Shown: positions 42,827-52,301 of the stretch, piece by piece
Layout: the number at the start of each line of letters is the position of its first letter
How positions within the stretch are numbered: position 1 is the stretch's first letter
Assembly: GCF_038622445.1 (NCBI RefSeq)
Contig: NZ_CP152019.1
Location: 3,508,501-3,572,500, forward strand
DNA from: Sporosarcina sp. FSL K6-1522
GTDB taxonomy: Bacteria; Bacillota; Bacilli; Bacillales_A; Planococcaceae
DNA: 64,000 bases
Direction of reading: 5' to 3'
The notes under the pieces: generated by a model
Told to the model about the DNA's origin: nothing
The model's database searches: none
The model's input: the letters and a program-made list of their open reading frames with translations, nothing else
Translations under genes and position numbers: made by a program

Positions 42827-45433
42827 ATGGATAAAAAATGCTGTTCGACCAAAGCAGAATCCCCCCAAATAGAGGAACAAACAACCTGCTGTAGTAGTAA
42901 CCAAGCAAAGCAAGTTGAAAAGACGGATTGTCGCAGTAGTAACACGATAAATACAGTAGTCAAAGACGACTGTTGTAAGACGCCTCCGAAGATTGAGGAA
43001 GAAAACACCAAAACAACGACTTGCTGCAGTAATAAGGAATCCGACAAGGACTCAAGTATGCAAAGTAGTTGTTGCAGTAGTTCAGAAAAGACTTTAGATC
43101 CGGTTAACATAAGCCTTAGCGAGGGAATAAAAGAAGAGTTTCGAGTTTATGGAATGGATTGCCCAGCTTGTGCGGTAACCATTGAAAAAAGTTTAAGCAC
43201 TCAACAAAATATCAATGGAGTGAACGTGAACTATAATACAGGAAAAATGCAAGTACGTTCGACTGAAGAACTGGAATTTGAGTCCATCCAAAAACAAATG
43301 AAGAAACTTGGTTTTGAAGTTGAACCTATACAAGTGAATAACAACTTGAAGAATTACTTTATAGAAGGCATGGATTGTGGATCTTGTGCTTTAACAATTG
43401 AAAACCACTTGAATAATCTTCCTACTGTCAAACACGTCCAGGTTAATTTTTCAACGGGAAAAATGAAAATTGAACATGAAAATAGCCCAGAAGACATTAT
43501 GAACGAAGTAGCTAAAGCGGGATTTAAAGCGTCACTCATCACTACCCATCAGCAGACGCCTTCCCCCACACGTTCTAATAATCAAAATGGAGCTGTCATT
43601 ATTTCAGGTATATTCATTGCGCTAGGATTTATCGGATCTTATACGGGCACTTCTTCTTATCTAACGATAACAATGTATGCCATTGCAATGATGATAAGTG
43701 GATATAAGCCTGTGAAGAGTGCTTACTATGCGATCAGAAGTCGTTCGTTAGACATGAACGTCCTCATGTCCGCTGCTGCAATCGGAGCTGCCTTTCTAGG
43801 TGAATGGCTTGAAGGGGCGACCGTTGTTTGGCTATTTGCATTAGGGCTTAATTTACAGAATCGTGCTATCGAAAAAACAAGAAAGTCAATTCGTGGCCTT
43901 ATGGAGTTAACCCCACCAGAAGCCTGGGTTAAAGTTGGCAATGAATTAATCAAAAAGCCTGTTGAGGAGATAGCCATTCATGACGTGATTGTCGTAAAGC
44001 CTGGGGATCGAATCCCATTAGACGGCGATGTAATAGAGGGCGAATCCAGTGTCAATCAAGCCGCGATAACAGGAGAATCCATCCCTGTCGATAAAGGGAA
44101 AGGTAGTTTCGTCTATGCAGGTTCTATCAATGAACATGGATCGCTAAGCGTTAGCGTTACGAAACTAATAGAGGATACAACAATCTCTAAAATCATTCAT
44201 TTAGTGGAAGAAGCGCAAGAGAAAAAGGCGCCTACTGAAGCGTTTATTGATAAATTCGCACGTATTTATACACCCGTTGTATTCATGCTTGCTCTTTTAG
44301 TCATACTCGTTCCCCCGTTACTTGGATTTGGTAGTTGGGATGAATGGATCTATAAAGGGTTAACGCTGTTAGTCATCGCATGCCCTTGTGCACTCGTTAT
44401 CTCAACTCCAGTTGCCATTGTTTCAGCACTTGGAAATGCCGCCAAAAATGGCGTGCTGATTAAAGGTGGAACATTCTTAGAAACTGCGGGCACGATTAAT
44501 GCCATCGCCTTTGACAAAACCGGAACGCTCACTGAAGGAAAACCAAAAGTTACTGATGTCATGGTCTTTAATGAATCAGAAGAAAACATGTTATCAATCG
44601 CTCGAACGTTAGAGGAGTACTCCACACACCCCATCGCTAAAACAATAGTGGATTACGCAAAAGGGAAAAACATTCAAGCAAAGAGTGGGGTGGAGTTTAA
44701 AAATCATGCCGGAAAAGGGATTCAAGCAACAATCAGTCATATCCCCTACTTCGCGGGAAACATAAAACTGTTTGAAGAGGTCAACAGCCCTATTGATCAT
44801 TACCGTGAAGAAATTCTCAGACTGCAAGATGAAGGAAAAACCATTATCATCATAGGGACTGCTGAAAAAATTTTAGGGATCATTTGCGTATCAGATACGA
44901 TCCGAAAAGCAACTAAATGGTCAATCGCAAACCTAGAAAAAATAGGCGTTGAACAAGTTGTTATGCTGACGGGTGATAACGAAGGGACCACCACAGCAAT
45001 TGCTTTGGAAGCAGGCGTGAATCGCTATTTCTCTGAATTATTACCGGAAGAAAAAGTAGATGCCATCAAACAATTGCAAGAAGAAGGCTATCGAGTAGCC
45101 ATGGTTGGCGATGGCATAAACGACGCCCCTGCCCTAGCGACTGCAAACCTTGGCATAGCGATGGGCGGTGCTGGTACAGATACGGCAATGGAAACTGCCG
45201 ATATCGTTTTGATGGCTGACAATTTAGAGAAACTGCCACATACAATGAAGCTCAGCCGAAAAGCATTGGCCATTATCAAACAAAATATTTGGTTTTCAAT
45301 CGTCGTAAAAATCGTAGCTTTACTCTTAATTGTCCCTGGCTGGTTAACGCTATGGGTTGCTGTATTAAGTGACACCGGCGCTGCGCTGATTGTTATTTTA
45401 AATGCGCTTCGTCTTTTAAAAGTCAAAGGATAG
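42827..45433 (+). CDS. cadA: heavy-metal P1B-ATPase, Zn/Cd/Pb type, with Cys-Cys-rich N-terminus
   Basis: An 868-residue metal exporter. The first 90 residues are low-complexity with five Cys-Cys pairs (5-6, 21-22, 49-50, 66-67, 82-83), an unusual extension. Two HMA domains follow (GMDCPAC at 109-115, GMDCGSC at 181-187). The pump core has CPC in VIACPCALVIS, DKTGT, HP in THPIA and GDGINDAPAL. The last helix has SDTGAALIV, whose Asp marks P1B-2 pumps for Zn, Cd and Pb rather than copper. ATG at 42827 chosen by the upstream GGGTG; a longer frame overlaps the sensor gene. The tail probably binds thiophilic metals. Confidence 0.92.
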   Translation: MDKKCCSTKAESPQIEEQTTCCSSNQAKQVEKTDCRSSNTINTVVKDDCCKTPPKIEEENTKTTTCCSNKESDKDSSMQSSCCSSSEKTLDPVNISLSEGIKEEFRVYGMDCPACAVTIEKSLSTQQNINGVNVNYNTGKMQVRSTEELEFESIQKQMKKLGFEVEPIQVNNNLKNYFIEGMDCGSCALTIENHLNNLPTVKHVQVNFSTGKMKIEHENSPEDIMNEVAKAGFKASLITTHQQTPSPTRSNNQNGAVIISGIFIALGFIGSYTGTSSYLTITMYAIAMMISGYKPVKSAYYAIRSRSLDMNVLMSAAAIGAAFLGEWLEGATVVWLFALGLNLQNRAIEKTRKSIRGLMELTPPEAWVKVGNELIKKPVEEIAIHDVIVVKPGDRIPLDGDVIEGESSVNQAAITGESIPVDKGKGSFVYAGSINEHGSLSVSVTKLIEDTTISKIIHLVEEAQEKKAPTEAFIDKFARIYTPVVFMLALLVILVPPLLGFGSWDEWIYKGLTLLVIACPCALVISTPVAIVSALGNAAKNGVLIKGGTFLETAGTINAIAFDKTGTLTEGKPKVTDVMVFNESEENMLSIARTLEEYSTHPIAKTIVDYAKGKNIQAKSGVEFKNHAGKGIQATISHIPYFAGNIKLFEEVNSPIDHYREEILRLQDEGKTIIIIGTAEKILGIICVSDTIRKATKWSIANLEKIGVEQVVMLTGDNEGTTTAIALEAGVNRYFSELLPEEKVDAIKQLQEEGYRVAMVGDGINDAPALATANLGIAMGGAGTDTAMETADIVLMADNLEKLPHTMKLSRKALAIIKQNIWFSIVVKIVALLLIVPGWLTLWVAVLSDTGAALIVILNALRLLKVKG

Positions 45434-45578
45434 TCACTCTATAATCCTTGACGAAATGGTTACCACTTCAATTGTTATTTCTAATGATTTTTGTTATGAT
45501 AATTAGACGCCTAATTTTAGTGAGTGATGATAAAAATGATACAATTTACGTCTATGCCAAACTATATTTTTTTAACCC

Positions 45579-45610
45579 AAAACCCTTGACTGGAATCAGT
45601 CAAGGGTTTT
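45579..45610 (+). terminator. terminator after the P1B-ATPase gene
   Basis: Perfect 14-bp stem AAAACCCTTGACTG / CAGTCAAGGGTTTT. The 145 bp between the stop codon and this hairpin contain the small palindrome AATTAG-N4-CTAATT but no convincing gene. Confidence 0.85.
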
Positions 45611-45650
45611 TGTTGCCTAAAGGAAAGTATTTCACATTAGGCAATTAACA

Positions 45651-45879
45651 TCAATTACGCCTCGGCGTAATTGCGTCCAGATTTTTTTCGAGCTCGCTCG
45701 AAAAGCTCCCCTAAAAATCTGTGACATCCGCCGGAGGCTTTATCTTCGTTCAGCCGGTGTTTGAACACCCACTGAACAGGAAACAAAAACGCATTCATCT
45801 CGCCACCTATCGAGGTGGGAGTTTTCTGTAGCTGACGCTTCGCTTTCAGTACAAAAAGATTTGCTGAATGAAGATAAAA
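45651..45879 (+). repeat. structured repeat R2, copy 3
   Basis: Cleanest complete R2: all stems present (CAATTACGC/GCGTAATTG, CAGATTTTT/AAAAATCTG, TTTATCTTCGTTCAGC with GCTGAATGAAGATAAA, GGTGTT/AACACC, CCACCT/AGGTGG). A short extra hairpin insert (CTGACGC...GCTTTCAG) sits before the right end. Confidence 0.85.
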
Positions 45880-45929
45880 ATAACGTTTATACGAAGCAGC
45901 TGTATATCTAAGAATAGATAGGAGCGAAA

Positions 45930-46814
45930 GTGTTGGAAAACCAAAAATACAATGATCTTAAATTAGGAGAACGTGGAGCAATCCTTAGTATTATCGCTTA
46001 CATATTCCTTTCCATTATTAAATTAGTTGTTGGCTATTTGAGTGACTCTGCGGCTTTGAAAGCAGATGGCTTAAACAATACAACGGATATCATTGCATCC
46101 ATAGCTGTTCTAGTAGGATTAAGACTTTCACAAAAGCCACCTGACAAAAATCATCGCTACGGTCATTGGAAGAGTGAAACTATCGCCTCAATGGTTGCTT
46201 CCTTCATTATGCTAGCCGTTGGGATTCAAGTATTAACGGAAGCCTTTACCACTGGGTTTCAAGGAGGTAAGGAATCCCCTCATATTGGTGCTGCTTATGT
46301 AGGTGTATTCTCTGCATTCGTGATGTATTTTGTCTACCGCTACAACAAAAAATTAGCCGAAAAAATTAATAGCCAAGCAGTTATGGCCGCTGCAAAAGAT
46401 AATATTTCGGATGCTTGGGTTAGTATAGGAACGGCTATAGGGATATTCGGTTCACAATTGAATATGCCATGGTTGGATACATTAACTGCCATAATCGTTG
46501 GGCTACTCATATGTAAAACCGCTTGGGATATTTTCAAACAAGCCTCACACGAACTTTCAGATGGATTTGATGTGGATAAAATTAAACGATATGAGGATGT
46601 CATCAGAAAAGTAGATGGAGTTATCGCTACTAAAACAATTAAAGGAAGGAACTACGGGAATAATGAAGTCATAGATGTTGTCATTGTAGTCGACGCATCG
46701 TTAGATATTCAAGGTGCCCATGATATAGCAAGCCTTGTTGAACAAGCTTTGATAACGAACCATGGTGTTTACGATGTCCATGTCCATGTGGAGCCTGAAT
46801 CAACTAGGGATTGA
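45930..46814 (+). CDS. cation diffusion facilitator family transporter
   Basis: A 294-residue CDF exporter with six hydrophobic segments. Metal-site residues occur as SAALKADGLNNTTD in TM2, where typical members have H-x-x-x-D/D-x-x-x-D, and NHRYGHWKSETIASMVAS with DNISDAWVS in TM5. The C-terminal cytoplasmic domain ends in HVHVEPES. The A-site of TM2 reads D-x-x-N-N, so metal preference may be Mn or Zn. Start is GTG at 45930 (or TTG 45933), after AGGAG. It precedes the ACR3-like permease by 45 bp, probably one operon. Confidence 0.88.
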   Translation: MLENQKYNDLKLGERGAILSIIAYIFLSIIKLVVGYLSDSAALKADGLNNTTDIIASIAVLVGLRLSQKPPDKNHRYGHWKSETIASMVASFIMLAVGIQVLTEAFTTGFQGGKESPHIGAAYVGVFSAFVMYFVYRYNKKLAEKINSQAVMAAAKDNISDAWVSIGTAIGIFGSQLNMPWLDTLTAIIVGLLICKTAWDIFKQASHELSDGFDVDKIKRYEDVIRKVDGVIATKTIKGRNYGNNEVIDVVIVVDASLDIQGAHDIASLVEQALITNHGVYDVHVHVEPESTRD

Positions 46815-46859
46815 ATAATACATGACTGGGACAACTAACAATAAGGAGACTATCTACTC

Positions 46860-47828
46860 GTGATTACTAGAGAGAAATTAGAAAATAATCAAGTTTGGCT
46901 ATATGTTGTTGTCCTAGCGATAGCAGCTGGATTTGGATTAATCGTTCCAGATGTTGCAGGACAATTCGATAGAACCATTTCTGTTGTCATCGCTGTTTTA
47001 ATGTATAGTATGTTTTCCCAGATTCCATTTACGTCTTTAAAAGAGTCGTTTGCAAATCGACGTTTTATCTTGGCTCTATTAGCCGTTAACTATATAGCAG
47101 TCCCCATTGTGGTATGGATTCTATCAAAGTTATTACCCGAATATCCACCGTTATTGCTGGGGGTGTATTTAGTATTACTAACACCTTGCATTGACTATGT
47201 CATTGTTTTCACATCACTCGGTCGCGGAAATGAAAAGCTATTACTGATGGCAACACCTATTCTTTTCGTTACACAAATGCTCCTATTACCTTTGTACTTA
47301 TGGTTATTTATGGGTAGAGAAGCTGTAGGAATCGTGGAACTAGGTCCATTCCTGGAAGCATTTGTCGGTCTCATCGTCATTCCACTGGGAATCGCTATCG
47401 CCATACAGCTATTTGCAAAGAAAGCATCTGCCGGCAATAGAATATTGAATCTATCAGCATGGCTGCCTGTTCCGTTCATGGCGCTGACCCTTTTTGTTAT
47501 CGTAGCCTCTCAGATAGGGAAATTATCTACCCACATGAACCTAATTATTAAAGTAATTCCAATCTATATTGCTTTTATGATGATCATGCCGATGATTTCT
47601 CGATTTATCGCTAAGTGGTTTAAGCTCGATATCGGATCAGGACGTGCGCTTATTTTCAGTGGCTCGATACGCAATTCGCTCGTAGTTCTTCCTCTTGCCT
47701 TATCTTTATCCGATGATATAAGCACGCTAGTAGCCGCCGTAATCGTAACACAGACAATCGTTGAGCTTGCAGGTTCGCTCATTTACATTCGGCTAGTACC
47801 TCATCTACTATTACGGCAAAAAATATAG
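46860..47828 (+). CDS. arsenic resistance permease, ACR3/bile acid-Na+ symporter superfamily
   Basis: A 322-residue membrane protein with ten hydrophobic segments. LLTPCIDYVIVFTSLGRGNEKLLL aligns with the Cys-containing TM4 signature of arsenite permeases, and FSGSIRNSLVVLPLALSL with the TM9 motif. It differs from the usual ACR3 subclasses, so arsenite export is likely but not certain. Start is GTG at 46860, 11 bases after AAGGAG. It lies downstream of the CDF gene and convergent with arsC. Confidence 0.8.
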   Translation: MITREKLENNQVWLYVVVLAIAAGFGLIVPDVAGQFDRTISVVIAVLMYSMFSQIPFTSLKESFANRRFILALLAVNYIAVPIVVWILSKLLPEYPPLLLGVYLVLLTPCIDYVIVFTSLGRGNEKLLLMATPILFVTQMLLLPLYLWLFMGREAVGIVELGPFLEAFVGLIVIPLGIAIAIQLFAKKASAGNRILNLSAWLPVPFMALTLFVIVASQIGKLSTHMNLIIKVIPIYIAFMMIMPMISRFIAKWFKLDIGSGRALIFSGSIRNSLVVLPLALSLSDDISTLVAAVIVTQTIVELAGSLIYIRLVPHLLLRQKI

Positions 47829-47873
47829 AAAAATCGTCTTCAGGAGGAATACATCCCTTGAAGACGATTTTTT
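47829..47873. terminator. bidirectional terminator
   Basis: Stem AAAAATCGTCTTCA / TGAAGACGATTTTT directly after the permease stop, facing the end of arsC. Confidence 0.85.
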
Positions 47874-47942
47874 CGTATACAACTTTATCATAAAATATCC
47901 GATAACAATGCCGGAGTGATGTGAATCCACAGCCTGTTTTTC

Positions 47943-48365
47943 TTATTCTCCAGTTTTAGCGAAGTGTTCAATCCTTGCCCCTATTTCATCGCGTACACGC
48001 TGGAAGAATGCCCATTTTTCTTCATCTGTTCCTTCTGCTTTTGCAGGGTCATCAAATCCCCAATGCGCACGTTTAACATGAACTGGTGTCATCGGACACT
48101 TATCAGCTGCATCACCACAAAGCGTCACGACAAAATCAGCATGATGTAAGATTTGTAGATCAATCATATCCGAAGTTTGATTCGAAATGTCAACGCCAGC
48201 CTCATTCATCGCCTTTACAGCATTCGGGTTGACCCCGTGCGCTTCAATTCCTGCACTCAAAACTTGCCAGTCATCACCAAGATATTTTTTGCCCCATCCT
48301 TCAGCCATTTGACTACGGCAGGAGTTCCCCGTACATAAGAAATACAATGTTTTTTTCGACATCAT
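47943..48365 (-). CDS. arsC: arsenate reductase, thioredoxin type
   Basis: A 140-residue low-molecular-weight phosphatase-fold arsenate reductase. The P-loop [12 protein letters not shown] holds the nucleophilic Cys, and [11 protein letters not shown] supplies the two further cysteines of the redox relay, so it is the thioredoxin-coupled class of Firmicutes. It turns arsenate into arsenite for export. Start at 48365 (ATG ATG) follows AAGGAG; a longer frame overlaps arsB. It is the last gene of the arsR-arsB-arsC operon. Confidence 0.95.
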   Translation of the reverse strand: MMSKKTLYFLCTGNSCRSQMAEGWGKKYLGDDWQVLSAGIEAHGVNPNAVKAMNEAGVDISNQTSDMIDLQILHHADFVVTLCGDAADKCPMTPVHVKRAHWGFDDPAKAEGTDEEKWAFFQRVRDEIGARIEHFAKTGE

Positions 48366-48384
48366 GAAAATCTCCTTTTGTGCT

Positions 48385-49683
48385 TTATTGGATGAATGAC
48401 AGCCATACATACAGCCCGATTAGTGTAAACAGAAGTGTAGGGACCGTTAAAAGTATACCGATTTTAAAATAACTACCCCAAGAGATTTTCACACCTTTTT
48501 GAGAAAGTACATGCAACCATAATAAGGTGGCTAACGAACCGATAGGCGTAATTTTTGGACCTAAATCCGAGCCAATGACATTGGCATAAATCAATGCTTC
48601 GCGAATCGGCTCTGTTGTAGTTGTTTCCGATATGGCTAAGGCGTTAATCATAACGGTTGGCATATTATTCATAATCGAAGATAATATCGCCGCAATAAAG
48701 CCCATCGCAATCGTTGCGACAAAAAGTCCTTGATTGGCCGCCATTTGAATGACATCCCCCAAGACACTTGTCAGACCAACATTACGCAATCCGTAGACCA
48801 CCACATACATCCCGATAGAGAAGAACACGATAGCCCAAGGTGCACCTTTGAGTACCTGCTTCGTGTGAACGGCTGGACTTTTTTGTGCCATAATCATAAA
48901 GAATATCGCCGTAAGCCCAGCAATAATAGAGACAGGCAAACCTGTGAAACCACTAGAGAAATACCCTACAAGTAACACGCTTAAAATTACCCAAGCCAAG
49001 CGAAACAACTTAAGATCTTTAATAGCATCCTTCGGTTGTTTTAAATCTGACACTTTATAATTCTTGGGAATACTTTTACGGAAAAATAACATCAATACCA
49101 AAATACTCGCTACCAATGCAAATAAATTCGGGACAATCATTCGAGATGCATATTCGACAAAACCGATACCAAAAAAGTCTGCCGAAACAATATTGACTAA
49201 GTTACTCACGACTAACGGTAGGGAAGTCGTATCTGCAATAAAACCACTGGCAATGATGAATGGAAAAATCATCTTCTCATTGAAATTCAAATTTCGTACC
49301 ATTGCAAGCACTATTGGCGTTAGTATGAGGGCAGCCCCATCATTTGCGAACAACGCAGCGACTACTGCACCTAGAAGGCTGACGTAAACAAACATGCGAA
49401 TCCCGCTACCTTTAGCTAATCTCGCCATATGTAGTGCAGACCACTCGAAGAATCCGATTTCGTCTAAGATTAATGAAATAATGATGATAGCAATAAAAGC
49501 AAGCGTAGCATTCCAGACAATCCCCGTTACGTCTATGACGTCCTGAAAATTAACTACCCCTACTACTAAAGCGATTACCGCCCCAATACAGGCAGACCAG
49601 CCAATCGATAAATTTCTAGGCTGCCAAATAACAAAAATCAGTGTAATAATAAATATTAATGATGCCACAATAACTGAAGTCAA
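48385..49683 (-). CDS. arsB: arsenite efflux permease ArsB
   Basis: A 432-residue permease of the ArsB/ion-transporter superfamily with about 12 hydrophobic segments. [36 protein letters not shown] and [21 protein letters not shown] are the characteristic motifs. It exports arsenite or antimonite with the proton gradient. TTG start at 49683 after GGGAGAG, 14 bp downstream of arsR. arsC follows 19 bp after. Confidence 0.95.
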   Translation of the reverse strand: MTSVIVASLIFIITLIFVIWQPRNLSIGWSACIGAVIALVVGVVNFQDVIDVTGIVWNATLAFIAIIIISLILDEIGFFEWSALHMARLAKGSGIRMFVYVSLLGAVVAALFANDGAALILTPIVLAMVRNLNFNEKMIFPFIIASGFIADTTSLPLVVSNLVNIVSADFFGIGFVEYASRMIVPNLFALVASILVLMLFFRKSIPKNYKVSDLKQPKDAIKDLKLFRLAWVILSVLLVGYFSSGFTGLPVSIIAGLTAIFFMIMAQKSPAVHTKQVLKGAPWAIVFFSIGMYVVVYGLRNVGLTSVLGDVIQMAANQGLFVATIAMGFIAAILSSIMNNMPTVMINALAISETTTTEPIREALIYANVIGSDLGPKITPIGSLATLLWLHVLSQKGVKISWGSYFKIGILLTVPTLLFTLIGLYVWLSFIQ

Positions 49684-49697
49684 CTCTTTTTCTCTCC

Positions 49698-50045
49698 CTA
49701 CTCACAACAAATTCGCAAACCCTGTGCTTCTAATTCAGTGACTAACCCCTCTTGCCCTGGAAGCTGTTCAAGAACACTTTGTATAAATGGATAATCTGCG
49801 TGATCTTCATTGATCGAATAGAAAATCCATTTCCCTTTGCGCGTTTCTTTCACCAACTCAATATCTCTTAATTTACGCAAGTGCTGGCTAATCGCCGGTT
49901 GACTCATTTTAAAAATTTCTACAAATTCACAGACGCAGCAATCATGCGATTGCAGTAATTTCATCATCGTCAAACGCGTTTGATCCCCAAGCAATTTCAA
50001 CAGTTGTGATGCTCTTTGCATATCTGTCGTCACAGGTTGATTCAT
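49698..50045 (-). CDS. arsR: arsenical resistance regulator ArsR
   Basis: A 115-residue ArsR/SmtB repressor. The sensing motif DCCVCE (ELCVCDL type) sits in the DNA-binding helix alpha3 and supplies arsenite ligands; the recognition segment is [19 protein letters not shown]. The C-terminal RICCE offers another Cys pair. It heads the operon arsR-arsB-arsC. A palindromic AT-rich site lies 27 bp upstream of its start. ATG start with GGAGGG. Confidence 0.93.
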   Translation of the reverse strand: MNQPVTTDMQRASQLLKLLGDQTRLTMMKLLQSHDCCVCEFVEIFKMSQPAISQHLRKLRDIELVKETRKGKWIFYSINEDHADYPFIQSVLEQLPGQEGLVTELEAQGLRICCE

Positions 50046-50071
50046 AGACCCTCCTCCATTTCTTCACCATC

Positions 50072-50091
50072 ATATAATCATATGCTTATAT
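50072..50091. promoter_or_regulatory. candidate ArsR operator of the arsRBC operon
   Basis: Inverted repeat ATATAA-N8-TTATAT with CATATG at the centre, in the promoter of arsR. Confidence 0.5.
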
Positions 50092-50126
50092 ACGCAAGCG
50101 TGTTATTCATTTTAGAGAAAAAATAA

Positions 50127-50169
50127 ATAAGGCGCTTGATTCCAAAACGTTTAGAACCAAGCACCTTAT
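50127..50169 (-). terminator. terminator of the arsR2-flavoprotein unit
   Basis: Stem ATAAGGCGCTTGATTC / GAACCAAGCACCTTAT (with G-T pairs) between the flavoprotein stop and arsR. Confidence 0.7.
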
Positions 50170-50242
50170 GTAGTGGAATAAAATACCCTTATCGCATTCG
50201 TAGCAATTCAATCTCCATAACTTCAAATTCTGTTACATCTTT

Positions 50243-51664
50243 TTACGAACAGCAATTTGTGCTACGGCTTGGTTCTTCTTTCAGATTTTGCAAATTAACA
50301 CTACAAACCCCCGTCTCAGGCAATTCCAATTCAACCCGTTTTGAAGCTTCTATGTCTCCCGCAAGATAAGCTGTTATTGAACGTACTTGTTCATATCCTG
50401 TTGCCATTAAGAATGTCGGTGCACGACCGTAGCTCTTCATACCTACAATATAAAAACCTTCTTCCGGCTGGCGTAGAATTTCTTCACCATGCGCACGAAC
50501 GGTACCACAACTGTGTTCGTTTGGATCGATGAGTGGTGCTAGTGCTGCGATACTTTCTGTCGCAGGGTCAATGGACAATCGGAGTTCTTGTTCGATTGAA
50601 AAGTCCGGACGATTTCCAGTATTGACAATCAACTCGTCAACCCCTTCTACAGTTGTCATTTCGCCTTCATAACTTCCTACTAACGCCATTTGTCCATTCA
50701 TTGGTTTGACTTGTACGGTGTAGAACGGTGTATAGACTTGCACTTTTCCGGAATCAACCAATGCATGTATTTTCGAACCAAGTGCCCCGCGCGCTTCAAG
50801 TGCATCTTTTTCTTCGCCACCGTAAGCATCTTCTACATTTTGTTTACGCAAAATCCAAATCAATTTGGTTTCCGGAAATTCTTTTTGTAAATCGGCCAAT
50901 TCTAACAATGTATTAATGGCAGAGTGCCCACTACCAATCACTGCAACTGTTTTATCCGCATAGCGTTTCACACGTTTCGTTATATCTGGAATACCATATT
51001 CAATGTGGTTTGCGCATTGTTTTTCAGAATTCAACCAAACACCATTTGAAGTAGCAGGATTTGGCTTCCCCCATGTGCCCGTCGCATCAATAATTGCACG
51101 TGCTTCTACTATTTCAATAGCATGATTTCTTTCGATATAAATTTCAAAAGGCTGTTTTTCACGATGTAATGATTTCATCTTATCGTTTTGTTTACGTGAG
51201 ATTGAAATCACTTTTGAGTTGTATCGAATGGCTTTTTGTAAGGCAGGTACTGTACTTAAAGGTACTAAATATTGGTCTACCAACTCTTTTCCTGTCGGTA
51301 AAATATCATCCTGTGGTGATTCCCAATCGGTTTCTTCAAGTAGCTGACGTGCTGCTTTATCAATATCGTATTGCCAAGGGCTGAAGAGTTGAACATGTTG
51401 CCACTGAAGGATATTGTTGCCTACATTTTCACCTGATTCAAAGACAATGAAAGGCACCTTTTGTATTGTTAAATGTGCTGCTGCCGCAAGTCCTACTGGA
51501 CCAGCTCCAATAATGGCTACGGGTAAATCTAGGTTATATTGCTTTTGTTCCGGTTTTTCTACCGTCACTTCAGGCGATGAACAGCAAGTTGATTCATGTA
51601 TCGTTGTTGGTTCCTCACTGCAGCACGATGTCTCTTTTATAGTAAATAATTTAATTTCTTTCAT
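50243..51664 (-). CDS. FAD/NAD(P)-binding flavoprotein with Cys-Cys tails, arsenic-linked
   Basis: A 473-residue two-dinucleotide flavoprotein with IIGAGPVGLA (51-60) and AVIGSGHSA motifs plus IVNTGNRPDF. The N-terminal extension has Cys-Cys pairs at 14-15 and 27-28, and the C-terminus ends in STNCCS, so both ends could chelate arsenite or soft metals. Such flavoproteins occur beside arsR in bacterial ars clusters (ArsO-like), but the reaction is unsettled. It follows a second ArsR gene, and an ATCAA-N6-TTGAT operator precedes it. Function inferred from context. Confidence 0.82.
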   Translation of the reverse strand: MKEIKLFTIKETSCCSEEPTTIHESTCCSSPEVTVEKPEQKQYNLDLPVAIIGAGPVGLAAAAHLTIQKVPFIVFESGENVGNNILQWQHVQLFSPWQYDIDKAARQLLEETDWESPQDDILPTGKELVDQYLVPLSTVPALQKAIRYNSKVISISRKQNDKMKSLHREKQPFEIYIERNHAIEIVEARAIIDATGTWGKPNPATSNGVWLNSEKQCANHIEYGIPDITKRVKRYADKTVAVIGSGHSAINTLLELADLQKEFPETKLIWILRKQNVEDAYGGEEKDALEARGALGSKIHALVDSGKVQVYTPFYTVQVKPMNGQMALVGSYEGEMTTVEGVDELIVNTGNRPDFSIEQELRLSIDPATESIAALAPLIDPNEHSCGTVRAHGEEILRQPEEGFYIVGMKSYGRAPTFLMATGYEQVRSITAYLAGDIEASKRVELELPETGVCSVNLQNLKEEPSRSTNCCS

Positions 51665-51741
51665 TTAAAATGCCCTCTTTCTAGTAGTTGAATGGCTTGC
51701 TCAAAATATTTAGCTGTTACTTCTCCAATAAAATAATCGAC

Positions 51742-51761
51742 ACATCAACTTTTTTTGATGT
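51742..51761. promoter_or_regulatory. ArsR2 operator upstream of the flavoprotein
   Basis: Perfect palindrome ACATCAA-N6-TTGATGT between the second arsR gene and the flavoprotein start. Confidence 0.7.
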
Positions 51762-51776
51762 ATCGCTCAAAAAAAG

Positions 51777-52085
51777 TTATCCAGGATAAAATAGACAACA
51801 AAGATCCGAAGATAAAATCTTCTTTATTTCATTAGAATTAGCTGAATAAAAATTCCATTTCCCTTCTTTTTCAACAGAAATAAAGTTCACATCTAATAAG
51901 ACTTTTAGATGATACGATAATTTAGATTGTGGCAATGCTAGTAGTTCACTCAAATCACACACACAGGTTTTTCCGTTTGTAGCCAAAATGCGCAATATAT
52001 AAAGTCTCTTCTGATCAGACAAAGCTTTAAATTTCTTCTCATAGTCGAGTAAAGTTGTATCACAAACATCCGGCTGTTTAATCAT
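51777..52085 (-). CDS. second ArsR family regulator
   Basis: A 102-residue ArsR/SmtB repressor with the TCVCDL arsenite-sensing motif and recognition segment LPQSKLSYHLKVLLDVNF. The C-terminal end SSDLCCLFYPG supplies a Cys pair. It differs strongly in sequence from the arsR at 49.7 kb. ATG at 52085 chosen over an upstream GTG without a ribosome binding site. Palindromes of the same design (ATCAA-N6-TTGAT) lie in its promoter and in front of the flavoprotein, so it probably controls both. Confidence 0.9.
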   Translation of the reverse strand: MIKQPDVCDTTLLDYEKKFKALSDQKRLYILRILATNGKTCVCDLSELLALPQSKLSYHLKVLLDVNFISVEKEGKWNFYSANSNEIKKILSSDLCCLFYPG

Positions 52086-52101
52086 GATTACCGCTCTCCT
52101 C

Positions 52102-52155
52102 ACATCAATTATTTTTGATATGTATTATATTATAGCTATATATACAAAGTGTCAA
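52102..52155 (-). promoter_or_regulatory. promoter and operator of the second arsR
   Basis: Minus strand: -35 TTGACA (52155-52150), 17-base spacer, -10 TAATAT (52132-52127), then ATATCAA-N6-TTGATGT (52121-52102) covering the start site. Same palindrome as at 51742 with one mismatch. Confidence 0.7.
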
Positions 52156-52301
52156 TGAAAACAATACAAGCCCTAACATCAACGTGAGTGGATACATGAA
52201 AATCTCCACGCTATAGACTTCATTTTATTTTCCATGGCACCTTGAAATCACCATTGTACTGTCTGAATTATTCATATATAGTGATACTAAAAGGGGCCTG
52301 A

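Noticed and set aside
45433..45580. A small RNA between the P1B-ATPase stop and its terminator
   Set aside because: Only a short palindrome (AATTAG-N4-CTAATT) is visible and no convincing promoter, so the evidence is too thin.
45448..45648. Plus-strand frame after the P1B-ATPase gene
   Set aside because: It reads straight through a strong terminator hairpin and lacks a ribosome binding site.
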